Positions 1 to 5,348 are shown, counted from the first letter of the stretch. The stretch: DNA of 14,192 bases from Negativicutes bacterium (GCA_031292015.1 JARLHY010000065.1:1-14192); one strand, 5' to 3'. The notes: generated by a model from the letters alone, not told the origin. Numbers and translations are program-made.

Positions 1-482
1 ACTGCCTTCATATTCAGAGTATGCACCATACTGACCCGTTCAAGGTCAGGCAGGCCGGAAATACGGGCCACCGGCTCCATTTCATCCACCGACACCGGAT
101 CGACGATAAAGGCCGGTATTCCCAGCTGTCCGGCCAGATTGAAAGCCAGCACCGCCCCAAGGTTGGCGGCGTGTTCGCCCTGCTCGGCCTTTTTCAGGTC
201 ATCCACCATCAGCTGATTGATGGCATAGGTACCGCCGACCAACGGTTTTAACAGACCGCCCCTACCGACCACCGCGTTTAAGGAGTCCAGCGGAATGGCC
301 GCGTCGGCCAGGGCCTGCAGAATAAGATCCAGGCGATAATGATACTGGTCGAACACCCGCGGAAACTGTTTTAAATCCTGGCCGGCAAGCTCCACCGATT
401 TCTTTAATAGTACCTTGTCGCCTTCAAAAACCGCCATTTTGGTTGAAGTCGCCCCCGGATTGATCGCCAAAATCCGTTCCAT
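1..482 (-). CDS. buk: Butyrate kinase, N-terminal part (runs off the window)
   Basis: Butyrate kinase interconverts butyryl-phosphate plus ADP and butyrate plus ATP, the ATP-yielding last step of butyrate fermentation; relatives act on branched acyl-phosphates. The translated 160 residues open with MERILAINPGATSTKMAVFE, the ASKHA phosphate-binding strand, with the INPG.TSTK..VFE signature of Buk rather than acetate kinase. Further signatures are VGRGGLLKPLVGGTY near residues 87-101, the EH..NLGA segment, and IPAFIVDPVSVDE followed by ARISGLPDLER. About 45% of a typical 355-residue enzyme is present; the 3' end lies beyond position 1. The ATG at 480-482 is preceded by an AAGGGGG ribosome site at about 7 nt. 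A promoter at 577-605 and inverted repeats at 500-526 sit upstream, next to an IclR-type regulator. A ptb partner is not visible. Family assignment is confident; exact acyl substrate is inference. Confidence 0.93.
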   Translation of the reverse strand, partial: MERILAINPGATSTKMAVFEGDKVLLKKSVELAGQDLKQFPRVFDQYHYRLDLILQALADAAIPLDSLNAVVGRGGLLKPLVGGTYAINQLMVDDLKKAEQGEHAANLGAVLAFNLAGQLGIPAFIVDPVSVDEMEPVARISGLPDLERVSMVHTLNMKA

Positions 483-499
483 CCATATCCCCCTTATTT

Positions 500-526
500 T
501 GTTCCGAACAGTAGAACGTTGTTCCA
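500..526 (-). promoter_or_regulatory. Candidate IclR-family operator in the buk leader
   Basis: Two adjacent inverted repeats share the half-site GTTCC/GGAAC. One is the perfect 11-bp palindrome TGTTCCGAACA (500-510). The other is the 15-bp imperfect palindrome TAGAACGTTGTTCCA (512-526). The second has the 6-3-6 spacing of the E. coli IclR-type site (TGGAAATNATTTCCA). They lie between the predicted buk promoter and the buk start codon, where a bound repressor could act as a roadblock. Binding by the neighbouring IclR protein is inference. Confidence 0.45.
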
Positions 527-576
527 TGAAATTGGGTCAAAACCACGATTTCTGCCAACTGTCCTGCACTAATAAG

Positions 577-605
577 ATTCTACCTGATATTATTTTACTC
601 TGCAA
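577..605 (-). promoter_or_regulatory. Predicted housekeeping promoter for buk
   Basis: Reading the minus strand, TTGCAG (600-605) and TAGAAT (577-582) are separated by exactly 17 bp and point at buk, about 95 bp upstream of its start codon. It lies just downstream of the hairpin that follows the IclR gene, so buk can be transcribed independently. Confidence 0.55.
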
Positions 606-617
606 CAACTTATTCCT

Positions 618-641
618 GGCGCGGGCCGTCAGGCCCGCGCC
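618..641 (-). terminator. Hairpin directly after the IclR gene
   Basis: A perfect 10-bp stem (GGCGCGGGCC, 618-627; GGCCCGCGCC, 632-641) with a 4-nt loop begins 3 nt after the IclR stop codon. On the minus strand it is followed by AGGAATAAG rather than a T-run. It may be a weak or factor-assisted terminator or an mRNA 3'-end stabiliser. Confidence 0.45.
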
Positions 642-644
642 GTT

Positions 645-1418
645 TCAGCTGAGGCTCGCCGAAATCATCCCGGCGGTCCGCATGACTTCCTGGACAATTT
701 CGTCAAACCGGGCCCTGATCCGCGAAGTCGGACCAGACAAGCTAAGGGCGGCCACAATCTCGGCATCCCGCCCCAGAATCGGACCGGCGACACAGGTCAG
801 GCCGATTTCCAGTTCCTCGTCATCCACCGCAAAGCCCCGCCTTTTGATATTGTCCAGTTCCTGCAGCAGCGCATCCCAACTGCCGAAGGTTTTATCGGTG
901 AACACCGGCAGCGGACTGCCTACGAATTTTTCGACATCCGGCCGCGGGCTGAACGCCAGCAGGCACTTGCCTACCGCCGAGGAATGACAGGGGGCGCCTG
1001 ACCCTACCGGCGGAGTCAGACTCAGAATCTGCTGTCGTCCCTGAATTTTATCGATAATGATGTGCTGGGGATAGGAACGGGCGTTCTTGTCCAGTATCGA
1101 CATATGGACAACTTCGTCGAACTTCTCTGACAGCGATTTGGCATGGGGATAAGCGATATTACGCAGCGGCAGCCTTTCCCTGATCAGCATGCCCAGAGAA
1201 TAGAGCCGGATACCCAGCCAGTATTTCCCGTTATCGGGGTTTTGCTGCACAAAACCCTTATTTTCCAACGTAGTAAGCGTCCGGTGGACTGTACTCTTAT
1301 ACATCCCCAGCACCGCGCTCATCTGGGTCACACCCATTTCCTTGCCTTCTCGCTGCAGCAGCAGCAAGATATCCAGCGCCCGGTCGACGGAATTGATCAG
1401 GTCGTCTTGGCTCGGCAT
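645..1418 (-). CDS. IclR-family transcriptional regulator
   Basis: The 257-residue protein has the normal length and two-domain plan of IclR regulators. An N-terminal winged helix-turn-helix spans about residues 10-75, with GVTQMSAVLGMYKSTVHRTL as the recognition region. A C-terminal effector-binding domain follows. Family hallmarks are GAPCHSSAVGKCLLA (141-155), RGFAVDDEE then GLTCVAGPI (194-214), and ALSLSGP (224-230). IclR proteins are usually dimeric repressors or activators of carboxylate and aromatic-acid catabolism genes, often acting on neighbours. The ATG at 1416-1418 is preceded by GGAGGG at about 5 nt. The gene lies directly upstream of buk on the same strand with a hairpin between them, and paired inverted repeats in the buk leader make buk the obvious candidate target. 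The ligand cannot be read from sequence. Confidence 0.9.
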   Translation of the reverse strand: MPSQDDLINSVDRALDILLLLQREGKEMGVTQMSAVLGMYKSTVHRTLTTLENKGFVQQNPDNGKYWLGIRLYSLGMLIRERLPLRNIAYPHAKSLSEKFDEVVHMSILDKNARSYPQHIIIDKIQGRQQILSLTPPVGSGAPCHSSAVGKCLLAFSPRPDVEKFVGSPLPVFTDKTFGSWDALLQELDNIKRRGFAVDDEELEIGLTCVAGPILGRDAEIVAALSLSGPTSRIRARFDEIVQEVMRTAGMISASLS

Positions 1419-1500
1419 ATCATCCCTCCGCTTGGTGTAAAACTCGTTTTCGACCGACGACGGCCGCTGTCTTTCTGAATCTGCCGGGCGCCCGCGTACT

Positions 1501-2181
1501 CTACCCTTTTATGGCATAAAAGCCGGCCTGCATATTGGAAGCCCAGAAAAGTTCCACCGTCGAAAACCCAACCGCCCTCAGCAGGGCGATATGCTCGTCA
1601 ATGGTGATCGGGAAAAACTCTACCCCGTAGCGGCTGATGTGCTTTTGGGCCGCTTCCACGCTTTTGCCGTTATCGATCTGGTTAGCTTTCCAGCGGTCGA
1701 GCCCGATTTGCAGCCCTTGCCGTGTGGCAGGCCTGATGCTCTCAAAAGTCACGTAAACGCCGCCGCTTCCCAGCATGCGGAAGCAATTCGCGGTCGCCTT
1801 CCGCCGGTTGTCGGCGTCCAGATAATGATGGGCCAATATGGCGGTTATGACATCAAATCGACCGGACGGACATTCCAGTTCCTCTGACGGCGCCTGCACA
1901 TATTCGCAAACCCCGTCGCCCGGGAATTTCTCCCTGGCGATGTCCAGCATGGCCCCAGATGGGTCGGCCAGGACAAACCGTGTGTCCTGGAAAACCGCTC
2001 TGGCCTTTTCCGCCAGGATACCTGTACCGCAGCCGGTGTCAAGCCAGTTGCCGGGTTCACCCGCCAGGGCATGCCTCACCAGGGCGAGCGTATCTGTATG
2101 GAAAAACCTGTAATACGGCATCGTTTTTTCAATGTTGGCTTCATATTCCTGCGCCGGCTGCGAAGTTTTGTTGTCCCGCAA
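1501..2181 (-). CDS. Class I SAM-dependent methyltransferase
   Basis: This is a Rossmann-fold methyltransferase of the broad Methyltransf_11/25 type. Motif I LDTGCGTG lies near residues 47-54, motif II ADPSGAML near 73-80, and the post-motif RFDVITA..AHHYLD near 108-121, so SAM binding is well supported. The substrate is not identifiable. A longer frame opens at a TTG at 2199, but its first codons are themselves the ribosome site GGGGGAGGA. I therefore place the start at the TTG at 2179-2181, 8 nt downstream, giving 226 residues. A later in-frame ATG is possible but lacks an SD. The gene has its own promoter (2216-2244) and is 82 nt upstream of the IclR gene; no functional link is evident. 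Confidence 0.82.
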   Translation of the reverse strand: MRDNKTSQPAQEYEANIEKTMPYYRFFHTDTLALVRHALAGEPGNWLDTGCGTGILAEKARAVFQDTRFVLADPSGAMLDIAREKFPGDGVCEYVQAPSEELECPSGRFDVITAILAHHYLDADNRRKATANCFRMLGSGGVYVTFESIRPATRQGLQIGLDRWKANQIDNGKSVEAAQKHISRYGVEFFPITIDEHIALLRAVGFSTVELFWASNMQAGFYAIKG

Positions 2182-2215
2182 AATAAATTCCTCCCCCAAA
2201 TTGCCTTTATTCTAT

Positions 2216-2244
2216 TTTATACCAGACCCCGCCGCTATTGGCAA
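2216..2244 (-). promoter_or_regulatory. Predicted housekeeping promoter for the methyltransferase
   Basis: On the minus strand TTGCCA (2239-2244) and TATAAA (2216-2221) are separated by 17 bp. A second AT-rich hexamer TAGAAT follows immediately. The leader to the chosen TTG start is about 30 nt. Confidence 0.6.
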
Positions 2245-2410
2245 CCCCTGTTGACCGGACAGACCGGGCTAACGGATGGCAGTTGCTGAATGCGCCACCC
2301 GGGGAAATACTTCCGTCAGACAACGGCCGCTCGCCCCTCCCGCTGCATTTTGCGGCTTGTCCTTTACGGCTGCAAGCAGATGGGGATTCACAACGGCCGT
2401 AAACAAAAGG

Positions 2411-2436
2411 AAAAGAGTCCCTCAACGGGACTCTTT
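2411..2436 (-). terminator. Rho-independent terminator after the 72-residue protein gene
   Basis: A perfect 10-bp stem AAAGAGTCCC/GGGACTCTTT (2412-2421 and 2427-2436) with a 5-nt loop starts 5 nt beyond the TAG stop. On the minus strand it runs into TTCCTTTTGTTT. It separates the small gene from the methyltransferase unit. Confidence 0.8.
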
Positions 2437-2440
2437 CTCT

Positions 2441-2659
2441 CTACCACCACCAATGGGGCCGGTGATGCCAGAGGCAGCCAAGACCCCAGCACCAATGATG
2501 ATAATAGTGAGGATACGGGAAGGGAGTCGGGACAGGGAACGGGTAAGGCGTCGGCGTCGGAACCGGGAACGGATAGGCAAAAGGAGTGGCTGCCACCGGC
2601 AAGGCGGCAGTTACCGGAAATGCCGCCGGCACCTGGCGCCAATAAGAGTCGTCACCCAT
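2441..2659 (-). CDS. Small Pro/Tyr/His/Trp-rich protein of unknown function
   Basis: I do not recognise this 72-residue protein, but the gene looks real. The ATG follows an excellent AAAGGAGG ribosome site at 7 nt, and a strong terminator begins just after the stop. The N-terminal 25 residues are ordinary. Residues 28-49 carry a tandem repeat of YPFPVPTP separated by TP, and the last 20 residues are extraordinarily aromatic and histidine-rich (HYYHHWCWGLGCLWHH, ending WWW) with two cysteines. There is no signal peptide. Such low-complexity Tyr/His/Pro proteins are common among spore coat and other cross-linked surface proteins, and the C-terminus could bind metal. An upstream CATA element is compatible with a mother-cell sporulation promoter. 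Coat function is speculation. Confidence 0.75.
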   Translation of the reverse strand: MGDDSYWRQVPAAFPVTAALPVAATPFAYPFPVPTPTPYPFPVPTPFPYPHYYHHWCWGLGCLWHHRPHWWW

Positions 2660-2678
2660 AATGCTGCCTCCTTTACAT

Positions 2679-2694
2679 GATGTATATATACATC
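2679..2694. repeat. Perfect 16-bp palindrome upstream of the small Trp-rich protein gene
   Basis: GATGTATATATACATC is perfectly self-complementary. It is flanked by a second inverted pair, TTACAT (2673-2678) and ATGTAA (2697-2702). It lies 19-35 nt before the small gene's start codon, overlapping its likely promoter or early leader, so it may be an operator or a 5'-end hairpin. Confidence 0.6.
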
Positions 2695-2718
2695 TTATGT
2701 AAAACCTTTCGCTTTTGT
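2691..2718 (-). promoter_or_regulatory. Possible sporulation-type (sigma-K/E-like) promoter
   Basis: On the minus strand the sequence reads AC, 17 bp, then CATAAGATG. The sigma-K consensus is AC-N16/17-CATANNNTA, so the fit is one base short in the -10 element; the sigma-E -10 CATACAAT matches less well. It lies upstream of the 72-residue protein. No good TTGACA/TATAAT pair is seen in the same place. The consensus is short, so this is weak. Confidence 0.25.
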
Positions 2719-2782
2719 GTTACCGGGGTGGCCGGAACGGCTTCGGACCGGCTATCGGCTTTTCTGCAGAAATAAAAGGAAA

Positions 2783-2813
2783 ACGCCCGGCAAGATTTCA
2801 CCTTGCCGGGCGT
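2783..2813 (-). terminator. Rho-independent terminator after the 23-residue peptide gene
   Basis: A perfect 12-bp stem ACGCCCGGCAAG/CTTGCCGGGCGT (2783-2794 and 2802-2813) with a 7-nt loop begins 8 nt after the peptide's TAG stop. On the minus strand it is followed by TTTCCTTTTATTT. It supports a discrete transcription unit for the tiny gene. Confidence 0.85.
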
Positions 2814-2821
2814 CTTTTCAC

Positions 2822-2893
2822 CTAAACCATTTTCAGCATCGCGGTCGCCGCGACCGCAGCCACCGTCACTAATACTGCTACATATTCAAACAT
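2822..2893 (-). CDS. 23-residue single-pass membrane peptide
   Basis: This open frame encodes 23 residues starting MFEYVAVLV and ending TAMLKMV. Residues 4-20 form one uninterrupted hydrophobic Ala/Val-rich helix, with Glu3 near the front and Lys21 near the end, so an N-out or N-in single-pass peptide is expected. Gene-like features stack up: ATG at 2891-2893, a GGGAGGG ribosome site about 8 nt upstream, a strong terminator 8 nt after the stop, and a near-consensus sigma-54 promoter whose expected start site leaves a leader of about 40 nt. I recognise no family; it does not look like KdpF or CydX. Peptides this size usually act as membrane-complex subunits, regulators or toxins; which applies here is unknown. 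Confidence 0.72.
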   Translation of the reverse strand: MFEYVAVLVTVAAVAATAMLKMV

Positions 2894-2943
2894 CCTGTTT
2901 CCCTCCCTGATGTTGTTTTTTCCACTCATTTCGTTCATCAATA

Positions 2944-2961
2944 ATGCAAAATCTGTGCCAA
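2944..2961 (-). promoter_or_regulatory. Sigma-54 (RpoN) promoter for the 23-residue peptide
   Basis: The minus strand reads TTGGCAC, AGATT, TTGCAT. The invariant GG (2958-2959) and GC (2946-2947) are separated by exactly 10 bp, and the match to the TGGCAC-N5-TTGCW consensus is essentially complete. Transcription should start near 2934, about 40 nt before the peptide ATG. Such promoters need an ATP-dependent enhancer-binding activator, which is not encoded in the window. Confidence 0.85.
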
Positions 2962-3009
2962 GGGTCTAAAGCGTTACTTATCATGCCTTGTGCTGCTTAT
3001 CGGTCTCCG

Positions 3010-3027
3010 CGCCGCAATTTGGCGGCG
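3010..3027. repeat. GC-rich inverted repeat upstream of the sigma-54 promoter
   Basis: CGCCGC (3010-3015) and GCGGCG (3022-3027) are separated by AATTTG. It is about 50 bp upstream of the -24 element, between the promoter and the more distant palindrome at 3060-3075. It could be an IHF-region feature, an activator site or chance. Confidence 0.35.
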
Positions 3028-3059
3028 TGCAAAAACGTTCATAATTGTACCGTCAGGAA

Positions 3060-3075
3060 CAACCGCCGGCCGTTG
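3060..3075. promoter_or_regulatory. Candidate enhancer site (UAS) for the sigma-54 promoter
   Basis: CAAC-C-GCCGGC-C-GTTG is a 16-bp palindrome with one mismatched pair. It is centred about 108 bp upstream of the -24 GG, the distance typical for enhancer-binding protein sites. It lies in the short gap between the tRNA-Leu terminator and the sigma-54 promoter. The role is inferred from position and symmetry only. Confidence 0.35.
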
Positions 3076-3095
3076 CGGGCAGGTAACCCCGGCGT

Positions 3096-3131
3096 AAAAA
3101 TAAAAAAGATCCCCGGGAAATCCCGGAAATC
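3096..3131 (-). terminator. Terminator of tRNA-Leu
   Basis: On the minus strand GATTTCCGGG and CCCGGGGATC form a 10-bp stem with two U-G wobbles around an ATTT loop (3108-3131), followed by TTTTTTATTTTT (3096-3107). It starts 15 nt after the CCA end of the tRNA. Confidence 0.88.
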
Positions 3132-3145
3132 CATGAATCATTATA

Positions 3146-3229
3146 TGGTGCGGGCGAGAGGATTTGAACCTCCACGAGTTGCCTCGCCAGATCCTAAGTC
3201 TGGTGCGTCTGCCATTCCGCCACGCCCGC
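3146..3229 (-). tRNA. tRNA-Leu (anticodon UAG)
   Basis: This is an 84-nt class II tRNA with encoded CCA. Acceptor GCGGGCG pairs with CGCCCGC, followed by discriminator A. The anticodon stem CCAGA/TCTGG encloses CTTAGGA, giving anticodon UAG for CUN leucine codons. A long variable arm and the T arm GGAGG-TTCAAAT-CCTC are present. It has its own strong promoter and terminator and is monocistronic. Confidence 0.96.
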
Positions 3230-3283
3230 ACTAACCAAACCTTATGCTGAAACTGCCAACAGTCTGAGGTGCCTAACATAAGG

Positions 3284-3312
3284 ATTTTAGCATAACGAAA
3301 ACAGACAGTCAA
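3284..3312 (-). promoter_or_regulatory. Promoter of tRNA-Leu
   Basis: On the minus strand TTGACT (3307-3312) is 17 bp from TAAAAT (3284-3289). A TG dinucleotide one base before the -10 makes it extended. The start would be near 3277, giving a 5' leader of about 48 nt that RNase P removes. That leader is bracketed by the inverted pair CCTTATG (3240-3246) and CATAAGG (3277-3283). Confidence 0.75.
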
Positions 3313-3438
3313 GATGAATGGCCGCTTGTAGCAGGAGTATCTTCTTCCATTTCACGGTTTAACTAACATACGTTATAATGTGTCTTGGCTTCGAAAGACC
3401 GGCAAGGCCCAGGCATCACTCCACCCCGCTTTTCCGGT

Positions 3439-4647
3439 TTACTCGGCGTATGCTGCTTTCCGGGCTGCCAGCGGCAATTCAGCCCCGGCTCCAGGCCAGT
3501 TCTTCCAAAGATAATAACAGACAACCGGCAATGAAACGACAATAAAACCAATTCCGCTCCAAATATCGGTCCGAAGCTGTTCAATCGTATCTGCTTGCTG
3601 ATAAATAAGCGAAAACCAAAGAAATCCGTATGCGATTATATTGTTCAGCATATGAACGATGATCGGAATAAGCAGGGTCCTGGTTTTGATATAAAGCACC
3701 GACAAGATAACCCCAAATACAAATGCGCCTATTCCTCCGTCGTCTCCATGCAAGATGCCAAAAAATATCGACGATCCGACGATAGCTTTATTTATACCCC
3801 AGCGCATCGCCAGTCTCTGCAGAATGATTCCCCGGAAAATAAGTTCTTCCATAACCGGTCCAAGAAAAGCGACGATCAACCCGAAGACAATTTGCCGCAG
3901 GAATGTCGGCAGTTGCCCGGCTGTGCTGCGCAAGGGATGATAGGAAAGTATTTCCTGGACATGCGAGGGAAAAAGGAAGGATTCCCAGTATAGAACCAGG
4001 TGATCGATTCCCGCGCCAAGAAGACCTGCGAAAACAACCAGGAACAGAACTTTGGGCCATAGGAACCGCTTCGGCGGCGAACCGAATAATTGCTCAAGGC
4101 TGATGTTATATTTCTCGGTCTTCCCCAAAACCCAAAACAGAAGCAGGCTGTTGTTCACGATGCAGACAATGTTGGTAAACAGCAGCGTATCCTTGCTTTT
4201 AAACCAGAAAGTAGTCATTAAGAAAGCCGCGATAATCGCCATAACAATGCTGAAAACAAACCAGAAGGCAAAATAGCCCAGGTGTATACCGGCGAAAAAA
4301 TTCCGGAGCTTATCGGGGGCGATCGCAGCCTCACCGGTTTCCACTATCTGTTCGGCAGCCGACAGTTTGCTTTTTTGCCAGCGGTAATAGGCCCATACCA
4401 GGTAACTGACAACAACGACGCTGACTACATGCGGCAGTGTCAGGCAGGCCAAAACAAGGACAATCCCCCATCGCGCCTCGGTTGGTTTTTTTAGTTTCAC
4501 CGCGAATCCAGCACTGATAAGAAGCGATAAAACCGCCCATATCATCCGGGCCATATGATAATCCGCACCGCAAATCAGCGAAACACAAAAGCCGACCACC
4601 AACCAGACTACTGCGCCCCCGATAACCAACTCCGTTTTATTAGGCAC
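3439..4647 (-). CDS. CPBP-family intramembrane metalloprotease
   Basis: This 402-residue, highly hydrophobic protein has about ten membrane segments. The C-terminal half holds the CPBP (Abi/Rce1-like) core: motif 1 EELIFR (Glu267, Glu268, Arg272), motif 2 FGILH (His300), and motif 3 HMLNN (His332, Asn336). These residues form the metal/catalytic site. Bacterial members are putative membrane proteases involved in peptide maturation, bacteriocin immunity or signalling. The N-terminal half (about 200 residues of extra helices) is not typical of minimal CPBP proteins. A longer frame opens at a GTG at 4665, but GGAGGAG lies inside it; the GTG at 4645-4647, 7 nt after that ribosome site, is preferred. 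It sits alone between tRNA units and substrate is unknown. Confidence 0.88.
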   Translation of the reverse strand: MPNKTELVIGGAVVWLVVGFCVSLICGADYHMARMIWAVLSLLISAGFAVKLKKPTEARWGIVLVLACLTLPHVVSVVVVSYLVWAYYRWQKSKLSAAEQIVETGEAAIAPDKLRNFFAGIHLGYFAFWFVFSIVMAIIAAFLMTTFWFKSKDTLLFTNIVCIVNNSLLLFWVLGKTEKYNISLEQLFGSPPKRFLWPKVLFLVVFAGLLGAGIDHLVLYWESFLFPSHVQEILSYHPLRSTAGQLPTFLRQIVFGLIVAFLGPVMEELIFRGIILQRLAMRWGINKAIVGSSIFFGILHGDDGGIGAFVFGVILSVLYIKTRTLLIPIIVHMLNNIIAYGFLWFSLIYQQADTIEQLRTDIWSGIGFIVVSLPVVCYYLWKNWPGAGAELPLAARKAAYAE

Positions 4648-4742
4648 TGGCTCTCCTCCAAGCACAACTTACACAGTCAATATTTTATTTATATTTATCT
4701 TGTATTCCATATTTTTCCTTGAAACCCAGGTCTTGTTTAGCT

Positions 4743-4756
4743 AGGACCAAGGTCCT
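4743..4756. repeat. Perfect palindrome AGGACCAAGGTCCT
   Basis: A 14-bp element with 6-bp arms and a 2-bp centre lies about 100 bp upstream of the CPBP start codon, just beyond the tRNA operon terminator. It could be an operator for the CPBP gene. No confident promoter hexamers were found next to it. Confidence 0.4.
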
Positions 4757-4778
4757 TTCTTGCGATTCCCTGAAAAAC

Positions 4779-4823
4779 AAAAAAACCACCAACTCTGATT
4801 ACTCAGAAATTGAAGGTTGTTGG
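4779..4823 (-). terminator. Terminator of the tRNA-His-Gln-Lys operon
   Basis: On the minus strand CCAACAAC and GTTGGTGG pair (one mismatch). They enclose the inner perfect hairpin TCTGA-GTAA-TCAGA with an 8-nt bulge on one side. Seven T residues follow. It begins 17 nt after the tRNA-Lys CCA end. Confidence 0.8.
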
Positions 4824-4840
4824 ACCCTACGATTATAAAA

Positions 4841-4916
4841 TGGTGACCCACGTTGGACTCGAACCAACGACACCCTGATTAAAAGTCAGGTGCTCTACCA
4901 ACTGAGCTAGTGGGTC
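4841..4916 (-). tRNA. tRNA-Lys (anticodon UUU)
   Basis: This is a 76-nt tRNA with encoded CCA. Acceptor GACCCAC pairs with GTGGGTC. The D arm GCTC-AGTTGGTA-GAGC, anticodon loop CTTTTAA with anticodon UUU, and T loop TTCGAGT are all canonical. It is the last gene of the operon, 4 nt after tRNA-Gln. Confidence 0.96.
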
Positions 4917-4920
4917 ACAT

Positions 4921-4996
4921 TGGCAGGGGCGGCTGGACTCGAACCAACGCATGACGGAGTCAAAGTCCGTTGCCTTACCGACTTGGCTACGCCCCT
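4921..4996 (-). tRNA. tRNA-Gln (anticodon UUG)
   Basis: This is a 76-nt tRNA with encoded CCA. Acceptor AGGGGCG pairs with CGCCCCT, discriminator G. The anticodon stem CGGA/TCCG encloses TTTGAC preceded by C, giving anticodon UUG. It is the middle gene of the operon, 17 nt after tRNA-His. Confidence 0.95.
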
Positions 4997-5013
4997 ACGG
5001 TATGAAATTAATG

Positions 5014-5090
5014 TGGGGTGACTGAAGGGGATCGAACCCTCGAATACCGGAGCCACAATCCGGCGTGTTAACCACTTCACCACAGCCACC
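5014..5090 (-). tRNA. tRNA-His (anticodon GUG)
   Basis: This is a 77-nt tRNA counting the encoded G(-1), which faces discriminator C, the histidine identity pair. Acceptor GTGGCTG pairs with CAGTCAC with one G-U wobble. The anticodon loop TTGTGGC gives GUG. It is the first gene of the His-Gln-Lys operon. Confidence 0.95.
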
Positions 5091-5122
5091 ATAAGCAACA
5101 GGCATCGCCTGCGACGAAATAC

Positions 5123-5151
5123 ATTCTATCATGGGGATTCCCTTATGTCAA
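5123..5151 (-). promoter_or_regulatory. Promoter of the tRNA-His-Gln-Lys operon
   Basis: On the minus strand consensus TTGACA (5146-5151) is 17 bp from TAGAAT (5123-5128), as expected for a strong stable-RNA promoter. It lies about 33 nt before tRNA-His. Confidence 0.88.
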
Positions 5152-5293
5152 TACAGCTTCTGCAACCAAATGCTGGACAAATCATCCGATCCGGCAAAAA
5201 ACACGAAAAAAGCGTGGCTTGCGCCAAGCGGCGGCGTCAGCAGGAGCCACCTTTTCCTTATCCTTCAGGCCGATGTATTTGCTGATAAGTAAT

Positions 5294-5323
5294 ATAAAAG
5301 CGCCAGGCAAAACTGCCTGGCGC
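5294..5323 (-). terminator. Terminator of the flagellin gene
   Basis: A perfect 10-bp stem GCGCCAGGCA/TGCCTGGCGC (5300-5309 and 5314-5323) with a 4-nt loop is followed on the minus strand by TTTTATATT. It lies 25 nt after the flagellin stop codon. Confidence 0.85.
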
Positions 5324-5348
5324 CATAAAAACAATTTGACCGGTGCGA

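Noticed and set aside
539..562. Sigma-54-like TTGGCAG...GTGG upstream of buk on the minus strand
   Set aside because: The GG is followed 10 bp later by GG instead of the required GC and the -12 region lacks TTGCW, so it fails the consensus despite the known sigma-54 link of bkd-ptb-buk loci in other Firmicutes.
1439..1492. Short inverted repeats upstream of the IclR gene (AAAAC-TC-GTTTT and CGGGCGCCCG)
   Set aside because: They are too short and do not resemble the GTTCC repeats near buk, so autoregulation cannot be argued.
2276..2680. Two long plus-strand frames opposite the small Trp-rich gene
   Set aside because: They are antisense shadows without ribosome sites and with low-complexity translations, whereas the minus-strand gene has SD and terminator.
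5194..5260. Hairpins with T-runs on the minus strand (GCTTG-GCG-CAAGC then CACGCTTTTTT)
   Set aside because: The stem is only 5 bp and the T-run is 5 nt away; no gene ends here, since flagellin already has a strong terminator. A small RNA is possible but not supported.
5182..5336. About 50-codon open frame on the minus strand after flagellin (contains FILLISKYIGLKDKEK)
   Set aside because: The composition looks protein-like, but the only starts are TTG codons without any SD, and the frame runs through the flagellin terminator stem. Possibly a decayed gene fragment, but unsupported.
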